Below are positions 1-6,887 of a stretch of DNA of 6,887 nucleotides, piece by piece; the stretch's first letter is position 1, and the number at the start of each line of letters is the position of its first letter. Below the pieces are notes generated by a model that saw only the letters and a program-made list of their open reading frames with translations, was not told the DNA's origin and did not search any database. The position numbers were made by a program, and so were the translations under genes. Source of the stretch: Gammaproteobacteria bacterium UBA2955 (GTDB lineage: Bacteria > Pseudomonadota > Gammaproteobacteria > Pseudomonadales > Azotimanducaceae); assembly GCA_002348825.1 (NCBI GenBank), contig DEBN01000030.1:13253-20139 (forward strand), written 5' to 3'.

Positions 1-1917
1 TACAACCTACTCAGTTCCTTCGACTACATGAGTTCAACGCCAACGTTATTTAACTCGGGCACCTTGCGGCCTCAATTATCGTCTTGCTTCTTAACCACAG
101 TGCCCGACGACTTGCATGGCATTTATGGAGCGATTCAGGACAATGCGATGCTGTCCAAGTGGGCAGGTGGTCTGGGTAACGACTGGACCCCAGTGCGCGC
201 CTTGGGCACATATATCAAGGGCACCAATGGTAAATCCCAGGGTGTTGTACCTTTCCTGAAAGTCGTCAACGACACTGCTGTTGCGGTTAATCAAGGTGGT
301 AAGCGCAAAGGTGCAGTATGTGCCTATCTAGAATCCTGGCACTTAGACATTGAAGAATTCCTCGAACTACGCAAGAACACTGGTGATGATCGCCGCCGTA
401 CCCATGACATGAATACAGCGAACTGGATTCCAGACCTGTTCATGAAGCGAGTCGCTGAGGACGGAGATTGGACGCTACTGTCACCAGCAGACGCTCCAGA
501 TTTACATGATCTTTACGGCCGCGCGTTCGAACAACGCTATCTGGCGTATGAAGAACAAACGCGCAATGGCGAACTGAAACTATTCAAGCGCATTAAAGCG
601 GCTGACTTATGGCGCAAGATGCTGTCCATGCTGTTTGAAACAGGCCACCCATGGATCACCTTTAAAGACACCTGCAACGTACGTTCGCCTCAGCAACACA
701 CTGGAGTGGTGCACTCCTCTAACCTGTGTACTGAGATCACACTGAACACCTCCGCCGAGGAAATCGCTGTATGCAATCTGGGTTCAATCAACCTGTTGCA
801 ACACATTGAGAACGGCGAACTGAATCTGCACAAACTGGAGCAAACCACGCGGACAGCTGTACGCATGCTCGATAATGTCATCGACATTAACTACTACTCG
901 GTTGAACAGGCGCGCACATCGAACATGCGTCACCGACCGGTGGGCTTGGGGCTTATGGGTTTTCAGGACGCCCTGTACAAGTTGGGTTTGGCTTATGGCT
1001 CCGACGCTGCAGTAGAATTTGCCGACACCTCGATGGAAGCAATCAGTTACTACGCTATTGATGCCTCATGCAATTTGGCCCAAGAGCGCGGTGCGTATGC
1101 GAGCTTTTCCGGCTCTTTGTGGAGCCGAGGCATTTTGCCTATCGACTCGCTGAAATTGCTGCAAACCGAACGCGGCGATGACTTTTTAGAAGTGGACATG
1201 TCCAGCACGTTGGACTGGAGTGCCTTGCGCAGCAAAGTTCAAATTAACGGCATGCGCAATTCTAACGTTATGGCCATTGCGCCGACCGCGACCATTGCCA
1301 ACATTACGGGCGTGTCCCAATCTATCGAACCGACATACCAAAACCTTTACGTCAAATCGAACCTATCAGGTGAATTTACCGTCGTTAACCCTTACATGGT
1401 GAGAGATCTAAAGGACCTCGGCCTTTGGGATAAGGTTATGGTCAACGACCTAAAATACTACGACGGTAGCATGCAGGCCATTGAGCGGATTCCTTTAGAA
1501 CTTAAGCAAAAGTATGCAACCGCATTTGAGGTCGAACCGCGCTGGCTGGTTGACGCGGCCAGCCGTCGACAAAAATGGATTGACCAAGCACAGTCGCTGA
1601 ATCTTTACATCGCTGGCGCATCGGGCAAAAAACTCGATATCACCTACCGTATGGCATGGTTAAGAGGCCTGAAAACAACCTATTACCTGCGTGCGCTGAG
1701 CGCCACCAGCGCGGAGAAGTCCACGCTGGATCGCGGCACGCTAAATGCGGTTTCTTCGCAAACTGCAGCAAATGGCGCAGCTGCCGAGGCGGCCACGCTA
1801 GAGCCTACCCCTCCGGCTGTTGAGCCGGTCGCCAGCACTGACCTAGAACTAGGCGATGCTGCACCCGTACCTATGGCTTGCTCTCTGGATGATCCGGATT
1901 GTGAGGCCTGCCAATAA
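1..1917 (+). CDS. nrdA: Ribonucleoside-diphosphate reductase class Ia, alpha (large) subunit, C-terminal part
   Basis: This is the catalytic subunit of aerobic ribonucleotide reductase, which reduces ribonucleoside diphosphates to deoxyribonucleotides in the cytoplasm with NrdB. The frame is open from base 1, so the gene is 5'-truncated by the window edge. The N-terminal ATP-cone and the real start are outside, and the ATG at 28 is internal. Family landmarks are intact. The first redox cysteine is in LSSCFL (codon 85-87). The NLCTE active-site motif at 721-735 carries the Asn, radical Cys and Glu of E. coli N437/C439/E441. The partner cysteine is in EIAVCNLG (772-774). The radical-transfer Tyr pair is in KTTYYLR (1681-1686). 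The C-terminal shuttle cysteines are in CEAC, just before the last residue (1900-1911). Between the Tyr pair and the tail lies an unusually long Ala/Pro/Glu-rich linker (about 1717-1878). From the first redox Cys to the end there are about 70 more residues than in E. coli. nrdB follows after 20 nt and is surely co-transcribed. Any NrdR boxes would be upstream of the window. Confidence 0.97.
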   Translation, partial: YNLLSSFDYMSSTPTLFNSGTLRPQLSSCFLTTVPDDLHGIYGAIQDNAMLSKWAGGLGNDWTPVRALGTYIKGTNGKSQGVVPFLKVVNDTAVAVNQGGKRKGAVCAYLESWHLDIEEFLELRKNTGDDRRRTHDMNTANWIPDLFMKRVAEDGDWTLLSPADAPDLHDLYGRAFEQRYLAYEEQTRNGELKLFKRIKAADLWRKMLSMLFETGHPWITFKDTCNVRSPQQHTGVVHSSNLCTEITLNTSAEEIAVCNLGSINLLQHIENGELNLHKLEQTTRTAVRMLDNVIDINYYSVEQARTSNMRHRPVGLGLMGFQDALYKLGLAYGSDAAVEFADTSMEAISYYAIDASCNLAQERGAYASFSGSLWSRGILPIDSLKLLQTERGDDFLEVDMSSTLDWSALRSKVQINGMRNSNVMAIAPTATIANITGVSQSIEPTYQNLYVKSNLSGEFTVVNPYMVRDLKDLGLWDKVMVNDLKYYDGSMQAIERIPLELKQKYATAFEVEPRWLVDAASRRQKWIDQAQSLNLYIAGASGKKLDITYRMAWLRGLKTTYYLRALSATSAEKSTLDRGTLNAVSSQTAANGAAAEAATLEPTPPAVEPVASTDLELGDAAPVPMACSLDDPDCEACQ

Positions 1918-1937
1918 CATTGTTTAGGAGTTAACTC

Positions 1938-3191
1938 ATGCTGAGTTGGGATGATTACGACAAAAACGCTGAAGAATCAGCTGTAGTCAATGACGCGACA
2001 CTACAGAAGCTGGAGAATGTAGAAACTAAGGCGCAACCTGAGCCCGAGGCGCAAGCAGAAGCGCCAACTGCGCCGGCTGCTGCTCCCGCCACCCCGCAGG
2101 CGTCGTCACCAGAGGCTTCAGAGACACAGACAGAGCAAGCCTTAGATGAGGTTTTTAGTGCTACTGAAAACCGCGAGCGCGTCACTGTTGATCAGAAAGC
2201 AATGATCAACTGCAGGGCTGATTTAAACCAATTAGTGCCATTTAAATACGAGTGGGCATGGCAAAAATACCTAGACGGATGTGCGAATCACTGGATGCCA
2301 CAAGAGGTAAACATGACCGCAGACATCGCATTATGGAAATCTGAAGATGGCTTGAGCGACGACGAGCGGACCATTGTTAAACGTAGCCTGGGATTCTTTT
2401 CGACGGCGGATTCGTTAGTCGCGAATAACCTGGTACTCGCATTGTACAGGCTCATCACCAACCCAGAGTGTCGGCAATATCTATTGCGCCAAGCGTTTGA
2501 AGAAGCAATTCACACCCATGCCTACCAATACTGCATTGAGTCGTTGGGCATGGATGAAGGTGAAATCTTTAATATGTACCACGAGGTGCCTTGCGTGGCA
2601 CAAAAGGCCTCGTGGGCGCTCAAATATACCCAAGAAATAAGCGACCCGTTCTTCCAAACCGGTACTGTAGAAACCGACCAGGCGCTGCTGAAAAATCTTA
2701 TCGCCTACTACTGCGTGCTCGAGGGCGTGTTCTTCTACTGTGGATTCACGCAGATCCTCTCTATGGGACGCCGCAATAAAATGACGGGGACCTCCGAGCA
2801 GTTTCAGTACATCTTACGCGATGAGTCGATGCACGTGAATTTTGGTATTGATGTCATCAATCAGATAAAACTCGAAAATCCGCACCTCTGGCAAGCGGAA
2901 ACTCAAGAGTGGGCCCGAGACATGATTTTGGAAGGCACACAGCTGGAAATCGCCTACGCGCGCGATACCATGCCTCGAGGTGTTCTAGGCATGAACGCCA
3001 ATATGATGGAAGAATACCTGCAGTTCATTGCTAATCGTCGATTAGCGCAAATCGGCCTTGCAGAGCAATTTCCCGGTGCCAAGAATCCATTCCCATGGAT
3101 GTCTGAAATTATGGATCTGAAAAAGGAAAAGAATTTCTTTGAAACCCGCGTCACCGATTATCAGACCGGTGGTGCTTTGACCTGGGATTAA
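1938..3191 (+). CDS. nrdB: Ribonucleoside-diphosphate reductase class Ia, beta (small, radical-generating) subunit
   Basis: This 417-residue subunit holds the di-iron centre and stable tyrosyl radical that start catalysis in NrdA. The start is supported by AGGAG at 1926-1930, 7 nt before the ATG, and by the family-like beginning MLSWDDYDK. Metal ligands are all present by alignment from memory to E. coli: D158 (STADSLV), E189 and H192 (EEAIH), E262 (LEGVFF), E296 and H299 (DESMH). The radical tyrosine is Y196, four residues after H192. The spacings D158-E189 (31) and E262-E296 (34) equal those of E. coli; E189-E262 is 73, against 89 in E. coli. Residues about 31-67 are a low-complexity Ala/Pro/Glu/Gln stretch, which makes the protein longer than E. 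coli NrdB (376). It does not resemble an ATP-cone. The C-terminal tail, which in this family docks into NrdA, ends TGGALTWD. The gene is the last of the operon and is followed 20 nt later by a terminator. Confidence 0.97.
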   Translation: MLSWDDYDKNAEESAVVNDATLQKLENVETKAQPEPEAQAEAPTAPAAAPATPQASSPEASETQTEQALDEVFSATENRERVTVDQKAMINCRADLNQLVPFKYEWAWQKYLDGCANHWMPQEVNMTADIALWKSEDGLSDDERTIVKRSLGFFSTADSLVANNLVLALYRLITNPECRQYLLRQAFEEAIHTHAYQYCIESLGMDEGEIFNMYHEVPCVAQKASWALKYTQEISDPFFQTGTVETDQALLKNLIAYYCVLEGVFFYCGFTQILSMGRRNKMTGTSEQFQYILRDESMHVNFGIDVINQIKLENPHLWQAETQEWARDMILEGTQLEIAYARDTMPRGVLGMNANMMEEYLQFIANRRLAQIGLAEQFPGAKNPFPWMSEIMDLKKEKNFFETRVTDYQTGGALTWD

Positions 3192-3211
3192 TGTCAATTT
3201 CTCCTAGATCG

Positions 3212-3240
3212 AAAAAACCCCGCAATGCGGGGTTTTTTTT
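3212..3240 (+). terminator. Rho-independent terminator of nrdAB
   Basis: The hairpin is CCCCGC (3218-3223), loop AAT, GCGGGG (3227-3232), followed by eight T at 3233-3240. Six A precede it at 3212-3217, so the stem can extend by A-T pairs and the element may also work weakly on the other strand. It lies 20 nt after the nrdB stop and separates the operon from the acylase gene. The remaining 70 nt before that gene (3241-3310) must hold any promoter of its own, but I see no convincing -35/-10 pair there. Confidence 0.92.
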
Positions 3241-3310
3241 GCACTAGAATTTGTCGCAGGTCCATGGCCGGCGTCAAACGGACCCGTAACAGGCATCAGG
3301 GAGCACAGCT

Positions 3311-5656
3311 ATGCGAATCGCCACTCTTGTTATTTCACTGCTGTTCGGCACATACGGCTTTGCAGAGACCTCAAAAATTGATCAGGACGCTAGCTACACG
3401 GTGGCGGGACTGAAGCAGCCAGCAGAAATTATCGTCGACCGATGGGGCGTGCCACACATCTACGCCAACGATCACTACGACGCTTTTTTTGTTCAGGGCT
3501 TTAACGCGGCCCGAGATCGACTTTGGCAGATCGATACGTGGCGCAGGCGCGGGCTCGGTCGTTTATCAGCGGTTCTGGGCCCCGCCTACCTTGATCAGGA
3601 CAAAGCCGCTCGACTGTTTTTATATCGGGGCAATATGTACAGCGAATGGCTGGCATATGGTAACGATGCCAAAAAGATCACCGAGGCGTTTACTGCCGGC
3701 ATCAACGCCTATATCGATCTCACGGCAGAGCACGCTCACCTGCTGCCTCCGGAATTCGGCTTGCTCGGATACGCACCGGCAAAATGGGCGCCCGAGGATG
3801 TCGTTCGAATTCGCAGCAACGGACTATGGCGCAACGTAGCCTCCGAAGTTTGGCGTGCACGGCTCGCTTGCCAGGGGCAATTAGACCTCGCCGCAAAATG
3901 GAAAGTACTGGAGCCAGGCTGGGTCACAGAACTCCCCGATGGATTAGATCCCTGTGCAATTCCCGATAACGTATTGGATCAGTATTTCCTTGCAAAAAGT
4001 CCAGTGGACTTCGCTGCCGCGATGGGGGGGAGTTCTAATAATCAAGACGCCATCGCCGCCGCCGCCCACCACAGCTACCGTGGCGATGTAGGCAGCAACA
4101 ACTGGGTCGTCAGTGGTAAACGAACCGCTACCGGGCGACCGATCCTGGCAGATGATCCACATCGCGGCCACGCAGTACCCTCACTGCGTTACATCGCTCA
4201 CCTCAATGCCCCGGGTATCAACGTTATCGGCGCCGGAGAACCTGCACTACCGGGCATTTCAATTGGCCACAACGAACGAATCGCGTTTGGTTTGACCATC
4301 TTCCCGATAGACCAAGAGGATTTGTACGTTTATCAGCGCAAAGGTTCAGGCTACCTCTATAAGGGACGGCAAGAACCGCTGCGCACAATACAAGAGATCG
4401 TTGATGTAAGTGGCGCCGGTGCTCAAACAGTAGAGCTGCCGTTCACCCGCCACGGCCCTGTAGTCGCAGCGACTGAGACACATTTGTTTGCGGTGCGCGC
4501 AGCATGGTTGGAACCGGGCATGGCCCCCTATTTTGGCAGCATCGAATACATGCGCGCACAAAATTTTCGAACCTTCGTGGGCGCTTTGAACAGGTGGGGC
4601 GCGCCCTCCGAAAACCAAGTCTATGCCGACGTCGACGGTAACATTGGCTACAAACCCGCCGGGCGATTCCCTAAAAGGGATAACTGGGACGGTCTACTGC
4701 CGGTCCCCGGTGACGGTACCTATGAATGGGACGGCTACTTCGACATGGATGTGCTGCCTGAGGAATACAATCCAAAACGGGGCTTTAGCGGTACTGCAAA
4801 TGCCATGAGCCTGCCCGACGACTACCCGATCGATCGATACCGAGTCGGCTTCGAATGGTCTGCGCCGTGGCGATACAAGCGACTGTGGGAGGTTTTAGAA
4901 AGACAAGACCAACACACCCTACAAGACTCCACCGATTTACAGCGCGACTATCACTCGATTTTTGCCAGAGAGGTGTTGTCGCGGTTACCGGAGCTTGGCG
5001 CAAAAGTGCCCGAGGCCGGGCCCATGCTTTTGGAATGGAACGCCGTCTTAGACCGAGATTCAGCCGCTGCAGCGCTATGGAATGTCTGGTATCACCGCCA
5101 TTTAGAACCGGCTCTGATGGGCTTAATCACCAAAAACGCCAATACCGAAAACTCACCGAGTCTCGATACCCTTACCACGCTTACGCTTCTAGACACCAAC
5201 GATGGTAAACATCGCGCCTATGCGACGTTACCTGGAGCGTTCTCAGAAACACAGCAACTGCTGGGTAGCAACCCAAGAGACTGGCGCTGGGGCGATCTGC
5301 ACAGAACAGAATTTCAGCATCCACTTTTCAACCTAGCCTCTGAAGATATCGCAAAGACCTTAATTATGGATGGCTACGGACGCGGCGGTAGCAGTAATAC
5401 AACCAATAACACCGGCTTTAGCGGCGACGACTTTGTAGTGCGCAGCGGCGCCTCTTTTCGTATCGTCGTTGATGTCGGTAACTGGGACGCGGCTCGAATG
5501 ACAAACGCACCAGGGCAATCGGGCGACCCAAGATCGAAGTTTTACGATAACCTCCTGGAGAACTGGGCCGACGACTACGATCTACCCCTGTTGTTTTCCA
5601 AACGAAAAATCGAAGCTAACGCGGCTCTCAAGATCAAGTTGGAGCCGAACCAATAA
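3311..5656 (+). CDS. Exported penicillin acylase family protein (peptidase S45, Ntn hydrolase)
   Basis: A 781-residue precursor of the family that cleaves amide bonds of acylated small molecules such as beta-lactams, N-acyl-homoserine lactones and lipopeptides. The substrate here is unknown. The start is supported by AGGGAG at 3298-3303, 7 nt before the ATG. Residues 1-18 form a short signal peptide with likely cleavage after GFA, so it should act in the periplasm; there is no lipobox. The alpha part shows VDRWGVPHIYA (43-52) and the ARDRLWQID motif (67-75). The self-processing site is G261-S262 in GSNNW. S262 would become the N-terminal nucleophile of a 520-residue beta chain. His284 falls at beta position 23, as in cephalosporin acylases. 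N435 (ENQVYADVDGNIGY) is the probable oxyanion-hole Asn. The C-terminal block with NTGFSGDDF, GASFRIVVD, NAPGQSGDP and PLLFSKR is typical of the family. Length is normal. It stands alone after the nrd terminator, and the next gene converges on it. No beta-lactamase or acyl-homoserine-lactone genes are visible nearby to suggest a substrate. Confidence 0.93.
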   Translation: MRIATLVISLLFGTYGFAETSKIDQDASYTVAGLKQPAEIIVDRWGVPHIYANDHYDAFFVQGFNAARDRLWQIDTWRRRGLGRLSAVLGPAYLDQDKAARLFLYRGNMYSEWLAYGNDAKKITEAFTAGINAYIDLTAEHAHLLPPEFGLLGYAPAKWAPEDVVRIRSNGLWRNVASEVWRARLACQGQLDLAAKWKVLEPGWVTELPDGLDPCAIPDNVLDQYFLAKSPVDFAAAMGGSSNNQDAIAAAAHHSYRGDVGSNNWVVSGKRTATGRPILADDPHRGHAVPSLRYIAHLNAPGINVIGAGEPALPGISIGHNERIAFGLTIFPIDQEDLYVYQRKGSGYLYKGRQEPLRTIQEIVDVSGAGAQTVELPFTRHGPVVAATETHLFAVRAAWLEPGMAPYFGSIEYMRAQNFRTFVGALNRWGAPSENQVYADVDGNIGYKPAGRFPKRDNWDGLLPVPGDGTYEWDGYFDMDVLPEEYNPKRGFSGTANAMSLPDDYPIDRYRVGFEWSAPWRYKRLWEVLERQDQHTLQDSTDLQRDYHSIFAREVLSRLPELGAKVPEAGPMLLEWNAVLDRDSAAAALWNVWYHRHLEPALMGLITKNANTENSPSLDTLTTLTLLDTNDGKHRAYATLPGAFSETQQLLGSNPRDWRWGDLHRTEFQHPLFNLASEDIAKTLIMDGYGRGGSSNTTNNTGFSGDDFVVRSGASFRIVVDVGNWDAARMTNAPGQSGDPRSKFYDNLLENWADDYDLPLLFSKRKIEANAALKIKLEPNQ

Positions 5657-5661
5657 AAACT

Positions 5662-5805
5662 TCATAGTTCCGAAGGCGACACGATCTGGAGCCGGCGTTG
5701 CAGAACGCCGTCACCAACTTGGTCTTTTATACCGGCTGGCGCAATCAAAAAGCCAAAAATAACATCTGCTAACAGTAATTTGAGCGAACCTGTACCCTTC
5801 GGCAT
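5662..5805 (-). other. Candidate small ORF (47 codons), hypothetical
   Basis: An ATG at 5805-5803 opens a 47-codon frame ending in TGA at 5664-5662. It fills most of the gap between two convergent genes. The product starts MPKGTGSLKLLLADVIFG, continues through a short hydrophobic stretch and a charged segment (KDQVGDGVLQRRLQ), and ends VSPSEL. Its composition is protein-like, not low-complexity. The frame is open for nine more codons upstream until a TAG, so it could also be the degraded tail of a former gene. The ribosome binding site is poor: GGG lies 8 nt before the ATG. It would follow the secreted-protein gene in the same direction after about 60 nt. I do not recognise the peptide, and it may be noncoding. 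Confidence 0.22.
5693..5710. terminator. Hairpin in the convergent gap, possible weak terminator
   Basis: A 7-bp stem, CGGCGTT (5693-5699) with AACGCCG (5704-5710) around the loop GCAG, sits 36 nt after the acylase stop. It is not followed directly by a T-run. A second small hairpin, ACCA-ACT-TGGT (5713-5723), precedes CTTTTAT on the + strand, so termination may be inefficient or occur after both. AGCCGG (5690-5695) can also pair with CCGGCT (5732-5737), an alternative closing stem. For the (-) gene ending at 5865, the only nearby stem is GGCGG/CCGCC (5826-5830 with 5841-5845), with a 10-nt loop and no good T-run. The assignment as terminator is inference from position. Confidence 0.35.
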
Positions 5806-5864
5806 CTCATAAACCCGTGCAAACTGGCGGCTCTAATACACCGCCGCTCTCGCTAACTAGGCTT

Positions 5865-6404
5865 TTACCCCTCGATAAGAGTGACTCTTGAACTGGTCCC
5901 ACTTGCCGAACGCATGATGTAACCTCCGATTGTTCCACTTTTAATCGTGACTCTGTCACCTTCCTTAAACGGGAGCGATCTAGGTGTCGACTGCATCCAG
6001 ATTTGACCGTTTGCTAGTCGAAATACCATTCTTTGCTTGGACCCGGTGCGAATCGCAGCGATTTCTGATTCGACCGCAGTCTCGCTTTTCCAATCAAAAA
6101 GGCCGCCAAGCGATCTCTTATTTTTGTTCGGGTTCTTATCCGCTTGTGGCACTGATTTCATTTGAGCTGCCATTTCTGTGTCGGACTTCGGCGCTTTATC
6201 TGCGGATTCGACGGCCGAAGGAGACGCGATCACTTTAGACTCAACATTCGGTACCACCGCGTTCTGTTTTGGAAACGCACGATCAAAGCACTCTAGACGG
6301 TCAGTTTTATCAGCTATTTGAGAACAAACAGAGGTTTGGTCTGCGTGGATCTTAGTGCTGAGCAAAAGTATTGTGAGGATTAGAAAAAAGTCACGCTTCA
6401 TCAT
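5865..6404 (-). CDS. Secreted protein of unknown function with N-terminal C..RLxCFD motif
   Basis: This 179-residue protein has a signal peptide (residues 1-21, positively charged start, hydrophobic core, probable cleavage after IHA), so it should be periplasmic or secreted. The mature N-terminus reads SVCSQIADKTDRLECFD (25-41), with two cysteines (C27, C39) that could form a disulfide. This C-I-RL-CFD/CYD pattern recurs at the N-terminus of many uncharacterised proteobacterial envelope proteins and in some type VI secretion accessory proteins. Residues 42-108 are a Lys/Ser/Ala-rich, probably disordered linker. Residues 110-179 form a small, likely beta-rich C-terminal domain with NGQIWMQ (132-138), FKEGDRVTIKSGTIGGY (146-162) and a final RVTLIE. 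Two ATGs compete for the start. AGG at 6411-6409 is 4 nt from the first (6404) and 7 nt from the second (6401), so the second Met is at least as likely. No function can be assigned. Its leader carries inverted repeats that may regulate it. Confidence 0.85.
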   Translation of the reverse strand: MMKRDFFLILTILLLSTKIHADQTSVCSQIADKTDRLECFDRAFPKQNAVVPNVESKVIASPSAVESADKAPKSDTEMAAQMKSVPQADKNPNKNKRSLGGLFDWKSETAVESEIAAIRTGSKQRMVFRLANGQIWMQSTPRSLPFKEGDRVTIKSGTIGGYIMRSASGTSSRVTLIEG

Positions 6405-6437
6405 ATTACCTAGCCAATTCTTGGATTTTCCAGCTTC

Positions 6438-6488
6438 GGCAAGCTTGCCTGAGCACCACGATAACCTAACGTATCAGGCACAGTGGTG
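6438..6488 (-). promoter_or_regulatory. Palindrome and interleaved inverted repeats in the leader of the secreted-protein gene
   Basis: The 185-nt gap between the two (-) genes contains GGCAAGCTTGCC at 6438-6449, a perfect 12-bp palindrome about 34 nt before the start codon region. Overlapping it, TGCCTGA (6446-6452) is complementary to TCAGGCA (6474-6480), and CACCAC (6454-6459) to GTGGTG (6483-6488). Their order makes the two stems cross, so in RNA they are either mutually exclusive or pseudoknot-like. AGCTT/AAGCT (6432-6436 with 6441-6445) is a further small stem. A -35-like TTGTCA lies on the (-) strand at 6492-6487, but the best -10 (TAGGTT, 18-nt spacer) is poor. An operator, an RNA switch or chance are all open. 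Confidence 0.33.
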
Positions 6489-6541
6489 ACAAATAGGGCT
6501 TTCAGCCGAGTCTAAATGCTACCCTGCACCTTACTATTGGC

Positions 6542-6575
6542 AAAAAAAAGCCCCCTCCGCTGTGGAGGGGGCTTT
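6542..6575 (-). terminator. Strong rho-independent terminator of the TonB-dependent receptor gene
   Basis: A perfect 12-bp stem, AAAGCCCCCTCC (6547-6558) with GGAGGGGGCTTT (6564-6575), closes a GCTGT loop. Read on the (-) strand the stem runs into eight U (6549-6542). It begins 14 nt after the receptor stop codon. On the + strand only a few T follow, so its orientation fits the (-) gene. It should insulate the secreted-protein gene downstream, which therefore needs its own promoter. Confidence 0.95.
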
Positions 6576-6589
6576 GTTGCAAATTTTCT

Positions 6590-6887
6590 TTAGAGCGAAC
6601 CACCCACCCTTAAGAAAAATAGACGTCCACGCCCGTCATGCAAGGTCGGATCATACGCGGTTACGTACGAGACAACCGGTGGCACTTCGTCAAAGATGTT
6701 CTGAAGGCCTACAGTAACGTTTGAATCGTTCAAGAATCCGACTTCGCCGAAGCTGTAGTTGTACTGCAAATCCACCGTTAACATACTGTCGATGGTGCCA
6801 TCGGCCATCTGGTTCGCGGTAGACGCATTTCCAGCCAAAGCCGTAACAGCCTTAAAGAACCCCGCAGTGCCTGCCGGGATATCTTCG
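6590..6887 (-). CDS. TonB-dependent outer-membrane receptor, C-terminal fragment
   Basis: The last 98 residues of a TonB-dependent receptor, an outer-membrane beta-barrel that imports siderophores, vitamins or glycans using energy from TonB-ExbB-ExbD. The reading frame is open to the window edge, so the start, plug domain and most of the barrel lie to the right. Visible features are alternating hydrophobic/polar barrel strands, the penultimate-strand motif VTVGLQNIFDEVPP, and the terminal block YDPTLHDGRGRLFFLRVGGSL, all typical of the family. It ends in Leu and not the usual aromatic residue. The apparent start at 6838 is an internal TTG (Leu) and not a real start. The substrate cannot be deduced from this fragment. 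Confidence 0.93.
   Translation of the reverse strand, partial: EDIPAGTAGFFKAVTALAGNASTANQMADGTIDSMLTVDLQYNYSFGEVGFLNDSNVTVGLQNIFDEVPPVVSYVTAYDPTLHDGRGRLFFLRVGGSL

Noticed and set aside
28..30. ATG at 28 as the start of nrdA
   Set aside because: The frame is open and protein-like from base 1 (YNLLSSFDY), and the conserved domain continues upstream, so the ATG is internal.
1955..2185. 76-codon (-) frame rich in Ser/Ala/Gly opposite nrdB
   Set aside because: It mirrors the Ala/Pro/Glu-rich extension of NrdB, which leaves the opposite strand open by composition.
4855..5208. 117-codon + frame inside the acylase gene
   Set aside because: It overlaps the acylase coding frame completely, is rich in Arg/Ala/His and has no recognisable motif; it is a shadow frame.
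5657..5864. Integron attC-like site or mobile-element end in the convergent gap, suggested by nested inverted repeats
   Set aside because: No paired R'/R'' core sites of the expected form, no integrase, transposase or target duplication; the pairs are short and fit transcript-end hairpins.
5984..6238. 84-codon + frame opposite the secreted-protein gene
   Set aside because: The (-) frame has a clear signal peptide, conserved motifs and a usable ribosome binding site; the + frame has none.
6590..6838. An 82-residue stand-alone gene on the (-) strand starting at 6838
   Set aside because: The start is an internal TTG (Leu) codon; the frame continues open to the window edge and the content is the end of a TonB-dependent receptor barrel.
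1..6887. A new defence, toxin or biosynthetic system spanning the window
   Set aside because: The genes are housekeeping nrdAB, a lone acylase, a secreted protein and a receptor end, separated by terminators and in opposing directions; nothing suggests a joint system.

Overview
The window looks like ordinary chromosomal DNA of a gammaproteobacterium. The evidence is a class Ia nrdA-nrdB pair of the Pseudomonas-like kind, with NrdB starting MLSWDDYDK and carrying a long Ala/Pro/Glu-rich N-terminal extension. A TonB-dependent receptor and two exported proteins show a Gram-negative envelope. GC content is moderate, by eye a little over 50%. I cannot name the genus; an aquatic, nutrient-scavenging lifestyle is only a guess from the receptor and acylase.

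Layout. Positions 1-1917 (+) hold the C-terminal part of NrdA, whose start lies left of the window. NrdB follows at 1938-3191 (+) after 20 nt, with its own strong ribosome binding site. Together they form the large and small subunits of the enzyme that makes deoxyribonucleotides for DNA synthesis. A strong intrinsic terminator (3212-3240) ends this operon. A separate (+) gene, 3311-5656, encodes an exported penicillin-acylase-family (S45, Ntn) hydrolase with a visible catalytic serine at a self-processing site.

The right part is on the (-) strand. A small secreted protein of unknown function (5865-6404) converges with the acylase gene across a 208-nt gap that holds a hairpin and a candidate 47-codon ORF. 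The C-terminal 98 residues of a TonB-dependent receptor (6590 to beyond 6887) end at a very strong terminator (6542-6575). Between these two (-) genes lies a leader of about 140 nt with a perfect 12-bp palindrome and two interleaved inverted repeats.

The nrd genes form one functional unit. No functional link between nrdAB, the acylase, the secreted protein and the receptor can be shown from the sequence, beyond the last three all acting in or at the periplasm and outer membrane. I found no defence system, mobile element, CRISPR array, tRNA or rRNA. The most worthwhile leads are the structured leader at 6438-6488, the acylase of unknown substrate, the uncharacterised secreted protein and the small ORF at 5662-5805.
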